The position numbers and the translations under genes were made by a program. Shown here piece after piece: positions 7,858 to 15,972 of a stretch of DNA of 42,669 nt. This stretch comes from Acidocella sp. GTDB taxonomy: Bacteria; Pseudomonadota; Alphaproteobacteria; Acetobacterales; Acetobacteraceae. The notes beneath the pieces are model-generated. The model did no database searches, was not told where the DNA came from, and saw only the letters and a list, made by a program, of their open reading frames with translations. Position 1 is the stretch's first letter, and each line of letters opens with the position of its first letter. The stretch spans positions 1 to 42,669 of the forward strand of contig JAMFRU010000041.1 of the NCBI GenBank assembly GCA_026224875.1, given 5' to 3'.

Positions 7858-9342
7858 GTGACGGCAATTCAGGAAATCATCGCGCAGACAAGTGCTGGCA
7901 CCAAAAAAATGCTCATCGACGGCAAATGGGTGGAGTCGGCCAGCGGCGAGAGTTTTGTCACCATCAACCCTTCCATCGGCCAGGTGCTGGCGACAGTGGC
8001 GCTTGGTGGTGCAGAGGATATCGAGCGCGCGGTTGCGGCGGCGCGGCGTGCGTTCGATGGCAGCTGGCGGCAGGTGACGCCTTTCGAGCGCCAGAATATT
8101 CTGTTGAAATTCGCGGATCTGGTGGAGGAGAATTTCGAGACGCTTTGTCTTTATGATACGCTGGAAATGGGCGCGCCGATTACGCTGACACGCTCGCGTC
8201 GGCAGCGCGCGCTTGGCCTTATCCGGTATTATGCTGGCCTTGCCACGACCATTCAGGGCGACACGATCCAGAATTCGCTGCCAGGCGAATATTTCTCCTA
8301 CACGCTGAAGGAGCCTCTCGGCGTGGTCGGGGCCATCTTGCCCTGGAACGCGCCGACCACCTCGACACTCTGGAAGTTGCTGCCGGTGATTGCCACGGGT
8401 TGCACCATGGTGCTCAAACCCTCGGAGCTTGCCGTGCTCACCCCGCTGTTTCTGGGGGAGCTGCTGCTGCAGGCAGGACTGCCGCCCGGTGTTGTGAATA
8501 TCGTGCCCGGCCATGGTGCGGTGGCAGGTGCCGCGCTTGCGGCCCATATGGATGTGGACAAAATTGCCTTTACCGGCTCCACTTTTACGGGCCGGAAGAT
8601 CATCGAGGCGTCGAAGGGTAATATCAAGCGCGTGACGGTCGAGCTCGGTGGAAAATCCCCCGATATCATTTTCGCGGATGCTGATCTCGATGCCGCGGTG
8701 CCAGGTGCCGCCATGGCGGCATTTGGCAATTCCGGGCAGATTTGCAGCGCCGGCACCAGGCTGCTGGTGCAGCGCCCGGTATATGATGAATTCGTCGCGC
8801 GCGTGGCCGATTTTGCCGCGGCGCTGCGGCTTGGCAATGCCACGGATGTTGAGACCCAGATTGGCCCGCTGGTCTCACAAACCCAGCTGGACCGCGTTAC
8901 CAATTATCTGGAAATCGGCAAAGGTGAGGGCGCGCGCATGGCTGTCGGCGGCGCGCGCGCGATTGAAGGCGCGCTCGCCGATGGCTATTTCGTCAAACCC
9001 ACGGTGCTTGCCAATGTCGATAATAATATGCGGATCGCACGGGAAGAAATTTTCGGCCCGGTCGTCTCGGCGATTCCGTTCGATGACGTCGATGATGCCA
9101 CGCTGATTGCCAACGCCACCAGTTATGGCCTCGGCGGTGGCGTTTGGACGCGCGATGTCGGCAAGGCGCATCGCGCGGCAAAAGCCATTCGTGCCGGCAC
9201 GGTCTGGGTGAACTGCTACGCCGTCATGGACCCGGCGATCCCGTTCGGCGGCTTCAAAATGAGCGGCTACGGTCGGGAGAGCGGCATCGAGCATATTGCC
9301 CAATATCTTGAGACTAAATCAGTTATCGTGAAGATTGACTGA
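7858..9342 (+). CDS. NAD(P)-dependent aldehyde dehydrogenase
   Basis: This 494-residue aldehyde dehydrogenase oxidises an aldehyde to the acid. From the chosen start, N164 (PWNAP), E262 (VELGGKSPD) and C296 (GQICSAG) are the classical catalytic residues, and the C-terminal PFGGFKMSGYGRE block is intact. The frame stays open far upstream to 7423, but that stretch overlaps the divergent gene and the promoter. I chose GTG 7858 because AAGGAG (7844-7849) lies eight bases before it and the resulting length is typical. ATG 7825 is an alternative. It is co-transcribed with the RidA gene. It is the natural next step after the GMC alcohol oxidases; betaine-aldehyde or aminoaldehyde substrates are possible but unproven. 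Confidence 0.9.
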   Translation: MTAIQEIIAQTSAGTKKMLIDGKWVESASGESFVTINPSIGQVLATVALGGAEDIERAVAAARRAFDGSWRQVTPFERQNILLKFADLVEENFETLCLYDTLEMGAPITLTRSRRQRALGLIRYYAGLATTIQGDTIQNSLPGEYFSYTLKEPLGVVGAILPWNAPTTSTLWKLLPVIATGCTMVLKPSELAVLTPLFLGELLLQAGLPPGVVNIVPGHGAVAGAALAAHMDVDKIAFTGSTFTGRKIIEASKGNIKRVTVELGGKSPDIIFADADLDAAVPGAAMAAFGNSGQICSAGTRLLVQRPVYDEFVARVADFAAALRLGNATDVETQIGPLVSQTQLDRVTNYLEIGKGEGARMAVGGARAIEGALADGYFVKPTVLANVDNNMRIAREEIFGPVVSAIPFDDVDDATLIANATSYGLGGGVWTRDVGKAHRAAKAIRAGTVWVNCYAVMDPAIPFGGFKMSGYGRESGIEHIAQYLETKSVIVKID

Positions 9343-9408
9343 ACTGGTCTCGCCGCGAATCTCAACAATCTCACGCATGAGACTTTCTCACCGAATGGGA
9401 GTGATGCC

Positions 9409-9753
9409 TTGATAAAAAATTATGAGTCCAATGGGCGCTTTTCGCGCCTCGTCACCGCGGGTGGCTTTGCCTTTCTCTCCGGCGTGACAGCCCGTAACCG
9501 TGATGCGGGCATTGCGGCGCAGACGGAAAACGTGCTGGCGCAGATTGATGCCTATCTTGAGAAGGCAGCCTCGCATAAAGACAAAATGGTCAGCGTCAAT
9601 ATCTGGCTGAAGGATATCGCTGATATTGGAGCCATGAACGAGGTTTGGATGGCATGGATAACGCCGGGCCACGAGCCGGCGCGCGCCACTGTTGAATCCC
9701 GTCTCGCGACGCCGGACCTGTTGGTCGAAATCATGGTGCAGGCCATGATCTGA
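9409..9753 (+). CDS. RidA/YjgF-family protein (imine deaminase type), TTG start
   Basis: This 114-residue RidA-fold protein hydrolyses reactive imines and enamines, or acts as a specific deaminase in a pathway. LSGVTA near residue 24, the PARATVESRLATPDLLVEI block and the final VQAMI strand fit the family; the Arg of PAR is the usual carboxylate-binding residue. No ATG is in frame. TTG 9409 is preceded by GGGAG (9397-9401) at good spacing, and the ATG at 9404 leads only to a stop. It follows the aldehyde dehydrogenase by 66 bases in the same operon. It probably clears the imine made by the DAO-family enzyme of this regulon. The intergenic gap contains two AATCTCA repeats (9358-9373). Confidence 0.85.
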   Translation: MIKNYESNGRFSRLVTAGGFAFLSGVTARNRDAGIAAQTENVLAQIDAYLEKAASHKDKMVSVNIWLKDIADIGAMNEVWMAWITPGHEPARATVESRLATPDLLVEIMVQAMI

Positions 9754-9770
9754 CCGCGGCGCCGGAGCGG

Positions 9771-11753
9771 CTACCGGCCGCGCTGTGAGGTCTTGATGCC
9801 GTGCAAGCGTAGCTTGCGATAGAGTGTGGCGCGGCTGATTCCGAGCTGCCGCGCCACAAGGTCGATATCGCCTTTGAGTGCGCCCATCGTCTCTTCCAGC
9901 ACCTCGCGCTCGGCGCGCGCCACGATTTCTTTTGCTCCACGCCCCTTGGCCCCAGCGGGATGAGCAGCGGGCACTCCTGTATTCATCCGCATGGGGGCCA
10001 TCGCCATTGGGGGGGACTTTTGTGGAAGCATTAAATCTTCCAGCTCGATCACATGGGATTCCGCGAGCTTGGCGGCGCGTTGCAATACATGCCGCAATTC
10101 GCGAACATTGCCCGGCCAGCTATAGGCGCGCATCGCCTGCATTGCCGCGGCGGAAACGATGAAGCGCCGGGCGCCGGCGGTATTTTCGAGCAGTTGCCGC
10201 ACCAGCTGCTCCAGGTCACCGCGCTCGCGCAACGGCGGCAGAGTGAGCACCAGCCCGGCGAGCCGGTGATACAGATCCTGGCGGAAGCGCCCGTCGGCGA
10301 TGCGAACTTCCAGCTCCTGATTCGTCGCTGCGATGATCCTGATATCCGCATATTGCACGCGCCCGCTGCCAAGCGGCGTGACCTCGCCGGTTTCCAACAC
10401 GCGCAGCAATCGTGTCTGCAAAGTAACCGGCATATCGCCGATCTCATCCAGAAACAGCGTTCCGCCATCGGCAGCTTTTACGCGGCCGATATGCCCGTCC
10501 TTTTTCGCGCCGGTGAAGGCGCCCGCGCCATAGCCGAATAATTCACTGTCAATGAGTGATTCCGGTATGGCCGCACAGTTGAAGACGACGAACGGGCCGG
10601 ATGCGCGGTCGCTCTCGGTATGGATCGCGCGGGCAAGCGTGTCCTTGCCGACGCCGGTTTCGCCCAGCAGCAGCACAGGCAAATTGGCTCCACGCAGGCG
10701 ACGCAGAAGTTTGACATGGGCTTGCATGCGCATGTCCTGGCCGGCACAGGCATCCAGCCCCGGTGTGGCGGGCGAGGCCGCCACGGGCTTGGCCGTGCGG
10801 GGTGCTGGCTTTAGCAAGGCCGGTGGCGCGTAGCCCTTTTCCACAATATTGGGCGCCGTTACCCGTGCCTGCAGCGTATGGTCGCTGCCGAGCCGCTTCA
10901 GAATGACCGGCGCTTCATCGCCTTGCGCCAGAATTTTCGGCGTCCGCTCAAAATGGTCCCAGAGCGAGGTGGCCGCACCTGGCTGCAGTGCCAGGGCCTG
11001 GCCTGCCATGCGGTTAAAACCGAGTATCTCCTCATCCGCGCCCAGGGCCAGGAGTGCGGCGGGCCCTTCAGCCGTGTTCAATCGCACCACGAGTGCTCCG
11101 TTATGGCGGGCATAGAAAAATTTCTCTTCGAGGCGTTGCACTGAAACGCGTGCAACATCGTAAATCAGCCGGTGCGTCTGTTCCGACAGCCGCTCATTGC
11201 GGATGGACAGGTTGATGGCACCGAGGATCTGTCCATCCACATCGAATACCGGCATGCCAATGCAGGCGACATGGATAAGGTCCGAGAAAAAATGATCGTC
11301 ATGATACACGGCGACCGGCCGGCGTTCTAGCAGTGCGGTTCCGATGCCATTCGTGCCGCATTCCGGCTCGGACCAGCGCGTGCCGGGGCGGTCCGGCGGA
11401 AAATAGGTTTCGCTATTATAATCCGAGCGCTCCAGCACCACGAGCCCGGTATGGTCCGCCAGGCTCACGCTGTAGCCGCTGCCGCGCACGGCGAGGAAGA
11501 GATTATCCAGCTCGTCGCGCGCCATATTGAGCTCGCGCCCCATCATCTCCTTATGCTGGCGCAGCTCCGGCGAGCTGAGCGTCTGCGGGTCGCATTTGCG
11601 CGATGGATCGAGCCCGTGTTCATCGAAGCAGCGCTGCCAGGAGGAAATGCCGGGACGCCAGAGTTTCCACTCCGGCCGCTCGTACTCCTTGAACAGGAGC
11701 GGATTTTGCACGATCGACGTGATACGAGAGATATGTGCCGACGACCCATGCAT
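9771..11753 (-). CDS. Sigma-54-dependent transcriptional activator, AcoR type (GAF, AAA+, Fis)
   Basis: This 660-residue enhancer-binding protein has an N-terminal sensory region with a GAF-like domain (about residues 80-210; CGTNGIGTAL and AINLSI resemble AcoR). The sigma-54 AAA+ domain has Walker A GETGVGK at 364-370, the sigma-54-contacting loop GAFTGA at 411-416, and Walker B GGTLFLDEIGD at 430-440. A Fis-type helix-turn-helix lies at the C-terminus (ARQLGISRATLYRKL). The intact GAFTGA means it can activate RpoN polymerase. I chose the second ATG (11753) because AAGGGG precedes it at seven bases; the ATG at 11771 has no ribosome-binding site. It is the only such regulator in the window and is surrounded by five RpoN-type promoters, so it is the likely master activator. 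It probably senses the substrate through its GAF domain. Confidence 0.93.
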   Translation of the reverse strand: MHGSSAHISRITSIVQNPLLFKEYERPEWKLWRPGISSWQRCFDEHGLDPSRKCDPQTLSSPELRQHKEMMGRELNMARDELDNLFLAVRGSGYSVSLADHTGLVVLERSDYNSETYFPPDRPGTRWSEPECGTNGIGTALLERRPVAVYHDDHFFSDLIHVACIGMPVFDVDGQILGAINLSIRNERLSEQTHRLIYDVARVSVQRLEEKFFYARHNGALVVRLNTAEGPAALLALGADEEILGFNRMAGQALALQPGAATSLWDHFERTPKILAQGDEAPVILKRLGSDHTLQARVTAPNIVEKGYAPPALLKPAPRTAKPVAASPATPGLDACAGQDMRMQAHVKLLRRLRGANLPVLLLGETGVGKDTLARAIHTESDRASGPFVVFNCAAIPESLIDSELFGYGAGAFTGAKKDGHIGRVKAADGGTLFLDEIGDMPVTLQTRLLRVLETGEVTPLGSGRVQYADIRIIAATNQELEVRIADGRFRQDLYHRLAGLVLTLPPLRERGDLEQLVRQLLENTAGARRFIVSAAAMQAMRAYSWPGNVRELRHVLQRAAKLAESHVIELEDLMLPQKSPPMAMAPMRMNTGVPAAHPAGAKGRGAKEIVARAEREVLEETMGALKGDIDLVARQLGISRATLYRKLRLHGIKTSQRGR

Positions 11754-12279
11754 GACTAAACCCCTTATCATTCAAGAAGCTGGTCAAAACCCTGCCGCGT
11801 GCATATCCCCGAGAATTTTCCGGACGGGTTTCAACCCTGCCCGTCTGATAATTGCCGTAAATGGCAACGCTACGTGAGTTTCCGGGAAATCTCCAGCGGT
11901 TTCTTCGCGAATTCTGCAGTTAAACGACAATCTATATAAGTATACGCCGTTCAGGGCTGTGTGGTTACCGCTGCGCCGGCGCGTTGCGCTATAGGGTTGC
12001 CGGTACTGGCGCGGGCACAACTTACGCTCGTGCAGGGCGGCACTTGTGTCAATGCGTCTCATATCTGTGATTCTCCCGGCCTGCCTTTGAGATTTTGCAG
12101 CTAACCAAGCACCGGTTGTGTTTGGGGGCGGATGTTAGATTTTCTAAGGAGCCGAAGGCCGGCCTGCTGCTTCTCAGCGAGGCAGATTTTAAGAAATTTT
12201 AAAAGCCATAATGATATTTCAAGAAAAATTCCGATAGGCAGGTCATTTTCGGATGATTTTTAGTGCACGCCTCCAGGAG
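11754..12279. other. Long divergent regulatory region between activator and permease
   Basis: This non-coding stretch of about 525 bases separates the activator gene from the permease promoter. It holds the octamer TTGAGATT (12087-12094), shared with other promoters of this regulon, and an AT-rich segment with the partial inverted repeat TTTTAAGAAATTTTAAAA (about 12187-12204). The AT-rich part may bend DNA between an upstream activator site and the -24/-12 promoter. I found no clear -35/-10 promoter for the activator gene and no RNA gene. Confidence 0.4.
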
Positions 12280-12295
12280 TGGCACGGGGTTTGCT
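12280..12295 (+). promoter_or_regulatory. Sigma-54 promoter of the APC permease gene
   Basis: TGGCACGGGGTTTGCT is a complete match to the RpoN consensus TGGCACG-N4-TTGC(A/T), with GG at 12281 and GC at 12293. Predicted transcription starts near 12305, 33 bases before the permease ATG. Confidence 0.9.
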
Positions 12296-12337
12296 TTTGT
12301 TGATGCAAATCCCTCGTAATTAACCTGGAGACTAGCG

Positions 12338-13876
12338 ATGACCGATCGAACAGAAGACGAAATCCTTCGGCACGACACTGAGACCTTGCATAAATTTGGT
12401 TATGCGCAGGAACTGTCTCGCCGCATGTCGGGCTTTGGCAATTTTGCTTTGTCCTTTATGATTATTGGTTTGTTCTGGGCGTGTTGTGTGAATGTGCAGC
12501 AGGGCATCAGTACCGCCGGCATGTTCGGCGTTAGCGTTGTCTTCTTTGTTGGCTGCATCATCGCGGTGGCGACCTCTGCCGCGCTTGGTGAGATCAGCTC
12601 CGCCATTCCCACCGCCGGCGGATTGTACCATTGGTCTTCGGCGTTGGGCGGCCGCGGCTGGGGCTGGGCGACGGCCTGGATCAACCTTCTCGCCTATACC
12701 TTCTCCATCGCCGGCACGGCCGTTGCCACCTATCTGCTGTTCAATCAGATGCTGCTTGGCTGGGTGTTGCATATCGACACGTCGGGTTGGGGCTATTGGC
12801 AGCAGGTGCTTGGCGTTTCGATCATCATCGGCAGCCAGGCTTTGCTGAACCATGTTGGCGTTCGCACCCTGGCGCGCCTTGGCGAGTTTGGTGCCTATCT
12901 TACATTCGTAGGCGCGGTGCTGCTGGTCGCCATCATGCTCTATAATATACACCCGGCGAATATTTCGCATATTATAATGTACACGAACAATACCGGCGAT
13001 GCCGGCGGCGGCCAGGTACCGCATACCAATAACCCGGTGCTGGTGTTCGGCTATGCGCTGCTGCTGCCGCTCTGGATCATTACATCCTACGACGCTTCGG
13101 CGCATACTTCGGAAGAAACGAAGGATGCGACGCGCGCGGTGCCGCGGGCGATGCTCAACTCCGTGCTGCTCTCCTCGGTCATGGGGCTGGTGATCCTCAC
13201 CGTGATCGGCCTTGCCATGGCGGACCAGCCGGCTGTCGCCAAGCAGGCGGGCAATGCATTTGCCACTTTGTTTGGCCAGATCACCGCACCCACCATCGTC
13301 AAGGATTTCATTTCGGTTGCAATGGTGCTGGCCTCCTACATCTGCGGCGCTTGCGGTCTCACGGGCTACTCCCGCGCGATCTTCGCCTTCGCACGCGACA
13401 AGGGCCTGCCTAGCTTCCTGCGTCACGTCTCGCATAAATTCCGTACACCCGCACCGGCTATCTGGCTTGCGGCGGTTGTTAGTGTCGGGGCGACGCTTTA
13501 CTCATCGGCTTTCGCCGCCCTCACCGCCGGCACGGCGCTGTTCTATCAGCTCTCCTACGCCATGGCGATCGGCGCGGCCCTTCTGTCGAGCAAGCGCACA
13601 TATGGCCCGTTCCGGCTTGGTGTCTGGTCCAAGCCGCTCGCAATCATCTCCATTGCCGGTGCGGTGTTCATTATCTGGGTTGGGTTGCAGCCGCCTACCC
13701 AGATATTGGAAAGCTATTTCATTGGCATCGTGGGGCTTCTCTTGGTCGGCTGGTTCGCGATCGAGCGCCGGCGCTTCCCCGGCCCGCCGCTTGGCGATCT
13801 GGCTATCAAGGCCCGCATGCACGAGATCGAGCTGGAAGAGGTCGCGATTGGCGAGGTGGCGGCGGCCGGCGAGTAA
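12338..13876 (+). CDS. APC-superfamily amino acid/amine permease (ACT family)
   Basis: This 512-residue inner-membrane permease has about 12 hydrophobic segments. The N-terminal block HKFGYAQELSRRMSGFGNFA followed by a first membrane segment, and the SAIPTAGGLYHW block, are typical of the amino acid/choline transporter family (GABA, choline, ethanolamine and polyamine permeases). It therefore imports a cationic or zwitterionic amine or amino acid by H+ or Na+ symport. TGGAG lies seven bases before the ATG, and a near-perfect -24/-12 promoter lies 43 bases upstream. A strong intrinsic terminator follows. It is probably the uptake system for the substrate of the oxidoreductases controlled by the same activator. 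The exact substrate cannot be told from sequence. Confidence 0.88.
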   Translation: MTDRTEDEILRHDTETLHKFGYAQELSRRMSGFGNFALSFMIIGLFWACCVNVQQGISTAGMFGVSVVFFVGCIIAVATSAALGEISSAIPTAGGLYHWSSALGGRGWGWATAWINLLAYTFSIAGTAVATYLLFNQMLLGWVLHIDTSGWGYWQQVLGVSIIIGSQALLNHVGVRTLARLGEFGAYLTFVGAVLLVAIMLYNIHPANISHIIMYTNNTGDAGGGQVPHTNNPVLVFGYALLLPLWIITSYDASAHTSEETKDATRAVPRAMLNSVLLSSVMGLVILTVIGLAMADQPAVAKQAGNAFATLFGQITAPTIVKDFISVAMVLASYICGACGLTGYSRAIFAFARDKGLPSFLRHVSHKFRTPAPAIWLAAVVSVGATLYSSAFAALTAGTALFYQLSYAMAIGAALLSSKRTYGPFRLGVWSKPLAIISIAGAVFIIWVGLQPPTQILESYFIGIVGLLLVGWFAIERRRFPGPPLGDLAIKARMHEIELEEVAIGEVAAAGE

Positions 13877-13912
13877 AATTTGCCAGCCGATCCGTTCCTT
13901 TAGAATTTATAT

Positions 13913-14374
13913 TTACAAGGTCCGCTCTGCGGGCCTTGTTTTTTGCGAGCAGCGCTGGCGGCGCCAGATGGCCGTTTGCAAAATGAATTTGAGGTTGAGA
14001 TTGGCCTCCATGGCTTCCACCCCGCCTTCGGAGCCGTAGCCCGAATCCTTGATGCCGCCGAATGGTGTTTCCGGCAGAGACAGGCCGAGGTGGTTGATCG
14101 TCAGCATGCCAGTCTCCAGCCGCTGCCCCAGCGCAGTTGCGGTGGCGGCCGAGCGTGTCCAGGCATAGGCGGCAAACCCGTAGGGGAGGCGGTTTGCCTC
14201 GGCAATCGCCTCGTCGAACTCCCGGAAGGGGATCATGAGCGCCAGCGGGCCGAAGGGCTCTTCCTGCATCATGCGCATTTCGGTTGTCAGCCCAGTGATC
14301 ACCGTGGCTTCATAGAAGCTGCCGGCATTGGCCGGGCGCCGACCGCCAGTGGCCACATTTGCCCCCTTGGCCAT
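13913..14374 (-). pseudogene. C-terminal fragment of an aldehyde dehydrogenase
   Basis: About 150 residues match only the last third of an aldehyde dehydrogenase of the succinate-semialdehyde/glycolaldehyde type. AKGANVATGG, MQEEPFGPLA with the conserved Glu, and PFGGIKDSGYGSEGG are recognisable. The NAD-binding domain and the catalytic Cys and Glu are absent. Upstream of the first ATG (14374) the frame reads unrelated residues. The 3' end runs into the permease terminator, giving a non-homologous tail. It is a deletion remnant with no expected activity, and its codon use resembles its neighbours. The rearrangement joined it to the porin's upstream region. Confidence 0.8.
13915..13944 (+). 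terminator. Rho-independent terminator after the permease
   Basis: The stem ACAAGGTCCGC, loop TCT and GCGGGCCTTGT (one T-G wobble) run into six T residues about 40 bases after the permease stop. It overlaps the 3' end of the opposing aldehyde dehydrogenase remnant. Confidence 0.85.
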
Positions 14375-14627
14375 CGATGAAAAGTGCTGTGTCTTTATAG
14401 TCCATAGGAATCCCCAAAATACAATTTACGCGAGCATCGCTTTGACTCTTCATAGAGTCGCAAGGCCGTGTTTCTCAGCCTGTAAACGTAAGCCGTGTGC
14501 CAACGTGCCGCATATTCTGCGGCAACAATCTCAATCTCAAAATATTTTCCGCGAAACTGCGACGAGACGAGGTTGAGATTCACCTGCGCAATTTAGAAAG
14601 ATAAAGCAGCTTTCTGGGTTTTTTGTT
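14375..14627. promoter_or_regulatory. Repeat-rich region upstream of the porin promoter
   Basis: This stretch carries small inverted repeats (GACTC/GAGTC around 14441-14459; CCGCA/TGCGG around 14509-14523). It also has two overlapping AATCTCAA copies (14527-14540) and an inverted copy TTGAGATT at 14573-14580, 48 bases before the -24 box. The last three form an inverted arrangement that may be the upstream activator site for the sigma-54 promoter. A 62-codon minus-strand frame (14583-14395) also lies here; I do not recognise it and doubt that it is a gene. Confidence 0.4.
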
Positions 14628-14643
14628 TGGCATGGGAGTTGCT
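14628..14643 (+). promoter_or_regulatory. Sigma-54 promoter of the porin gene
   Basis: TGGCATGGGAGTTGCT fits the RpoN consensus with GG and GC 12 bases apart and the same CAT variant of the -24 box seen at 6243 and 7719. The predicted start is near 14655, about 88 bases before the porin ATG. Confidence 0.8.
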
Positions 14644-14742
14644 GATTGTGGCGTGCAGAAGAGTCTGCATGGCAAATACGCCAGTGTCGGGTTTTACGCG
14701 TCGCAGGTGATCATCTGCTCAGAGCAAGAAAAGGGAAGGCTT

Positions 14743-15930
14743 ATGAAAAGACTAGTGATGATACGTTTTGGGGGTCTCAGCTTGATGGCACTCTCTATTG
14801 CCGCCGTGGGTATGGGCGGCAAGGCAAAAGCCTTGACGGCACCGCCAGAAATCAAAATAGATGGCGGCCCGCTGGGGCAGCTTGAACTTTCCGGCGGCAT
14901 GAGCGGCTATTTCGATTTCGCCAGTGGCACGGCAGATAGTTCCGCAACACCCGGCAGTTTCAGCGGGATCAGCCCGGCCAATGCCAATCTCGACAGCCTG
15001 CTGGTTGAGCTGCAGAAAACGACGGGCGTTCTGCAATATACCATCGAGGTCGGGCCCTATAACGGCACACCGGCTCTCGGCGGCCCGCCCGCCAAGGCGA
15101 CAACCAATTTCTTCCGCACCGGCCCGCTCTACTTTGGCTATATCACGATTGCGCCACCGGATTCGCCAGTGACCATATCGGCTGGTCAGCTCTCATCGCT
15201 TGAAGGTTACGAAGCTGGTCCGAGCTGGCTGAACGCCAATCTCTACACCTCCGAATTATGGTATGTCCAAAACTCCAATAGCGTCGGTGTCTCCGCCAAT
15301 TACACTCATGGGCCGGTCAGTGTGACGGTCACCTATGGCGATGGCTGGGACACGCGTGTGTTCAATTTCCTGCAGGCCCTCGGCACCTATAGTTTCAGCA
15401 GCAATAATGCGCTGAGCCTGTATTATGCCGGCAATCTCGGCCGCACCGGCGCTGATGCGTCCACCTATAATCAATCATCGGTTGGGTTCGGCAATAACTA
15501 CGTCAACTCGCAAATGTACGGCGCGTTCTATAGTTTTACCGCCGGCAATCTGAATTTGGTGCCTGAAGTGCAATATGTCTACGCCAAGGTCGATCATCAG
15601 GCCGGGGTAGACAAATTCACCAGCAATTTCGGAGCACTCGTGCTGGGCGATTATACTTTTGGTTCCTCACCCTATTCGCTGGGCGGCATGGCTGAGTATT
15701 TTACCAGTAATGGTCCCAGCACCTGGTTCATCGCCCCGCATGCCGAGGCCGTTGGTTTTGAGCTGAGCCCAACCTGGCAGTATAAGAACATTTTCTTCCG
15801 GGCGTCCGCCACTTATCTGCATATGCTGAATGGCAGCTATGCCGGTGACGGTACGACCGGCGCCTATGGCGGTGACGGCCATGGCAAGGATTCGGCGGAA
15901 CTGGGTCTCGAAGCTGGTCTTCTGCTTTAA
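14743..15930 (+). CDS. Outer-membrane beta-barrel porin (OmpL-like, porin-2 family)
   Basis: This 395-residue protein starts with a Sec signal peptide (MKRL, a hydrophobic core, and predicted cleavage after AKA near residue 30). The mature part is rich in Gly, Ser, Asn and aromatic residues in alternating strands, for example LYFGYITIAPP and NALSLYYAGN, typical of the OmpL-like beta-barrel (porin-2) family. It should admit small solutes through the outer membrane. The frame is open upstream to a TTG at 14623, but that would place the promoter inside the gene; ATG 14743 has AAGGGAAGG just before it and begins a proper signal peptide. It shares its promoter class with the permease and oxidoreductases, so it likely serves the same substrate. 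Confidence 0.85.
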   Translation: MKRLVMIRFGGLSLMALSIAAVGMGGKAKALTAPPEIKIDGGPLGQLELSGGMSGYFDFASGTADSSATPGSFSGISPANANLDSLLVELQKTTGVLQYTIEVGPYNGTPALGGPPAKATTNFFRTGPLYFGYITIAPPDSPVTISAGQLSSLEGYEAGPSWLNANLYTSELWYVQNSNSVGVSANYTHGPVSVTVTYGDGWDTRVFNFLQALGTYSFSSNNALSLYYAGNLGRTGADASTYNQSSVGFGNNYVNSQMYGAFYSFTAGNLNLVPEVQYVYAKVDHQAGVDKFTSNFGALVLGDYTFGSSPYSLGGMAEYFTSNGPSTWFIAPHAEAVGFELSPTWQYKNIFFRASATYLHMLNGSYAGDGTTGAYGGDGHGKDSAELGLEAGLLL

Positions 15931-15943
15931 CAACAAAAGAAGG

Positions 15944-15972
15944 TGCCGGAAGCCAAAGCTTCCGGCATTTTT
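15944..15972 (+). terminator. Rho-independent terminator after the porin
   Basis: TGCCGGAAG, loop CCAAAG, CTTCCGGCA and five T residues form an ideal intrinsic terminator 14 bases after the porin stop. On the other strand the same stem follows the convergent flavoenzyme gene and may act in both directions. Confidence 0.9.

Noticed and set aside
12332-13435. 367-codon frame antisense to the permease
   Set aside because: Rich in His, Arg and Gln with no domain; it is the mirror of a strongly coding gene in GC-rich DNA.
14395-14583. 62-codon minus-strand frame upstream of the ALDH remnant
   Set aside because: No recognisable motif, weak start, and it overlaps repeats near the porin promoter. 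It cannot be excluded but is not supported.
14623-14742. Upstream extension of the porin frame to a TTG at 14623
   Set aside because: It would include the -24/-12 promoter; ATG 14743 begins a clear signal peptide with a ribosome-binding site.
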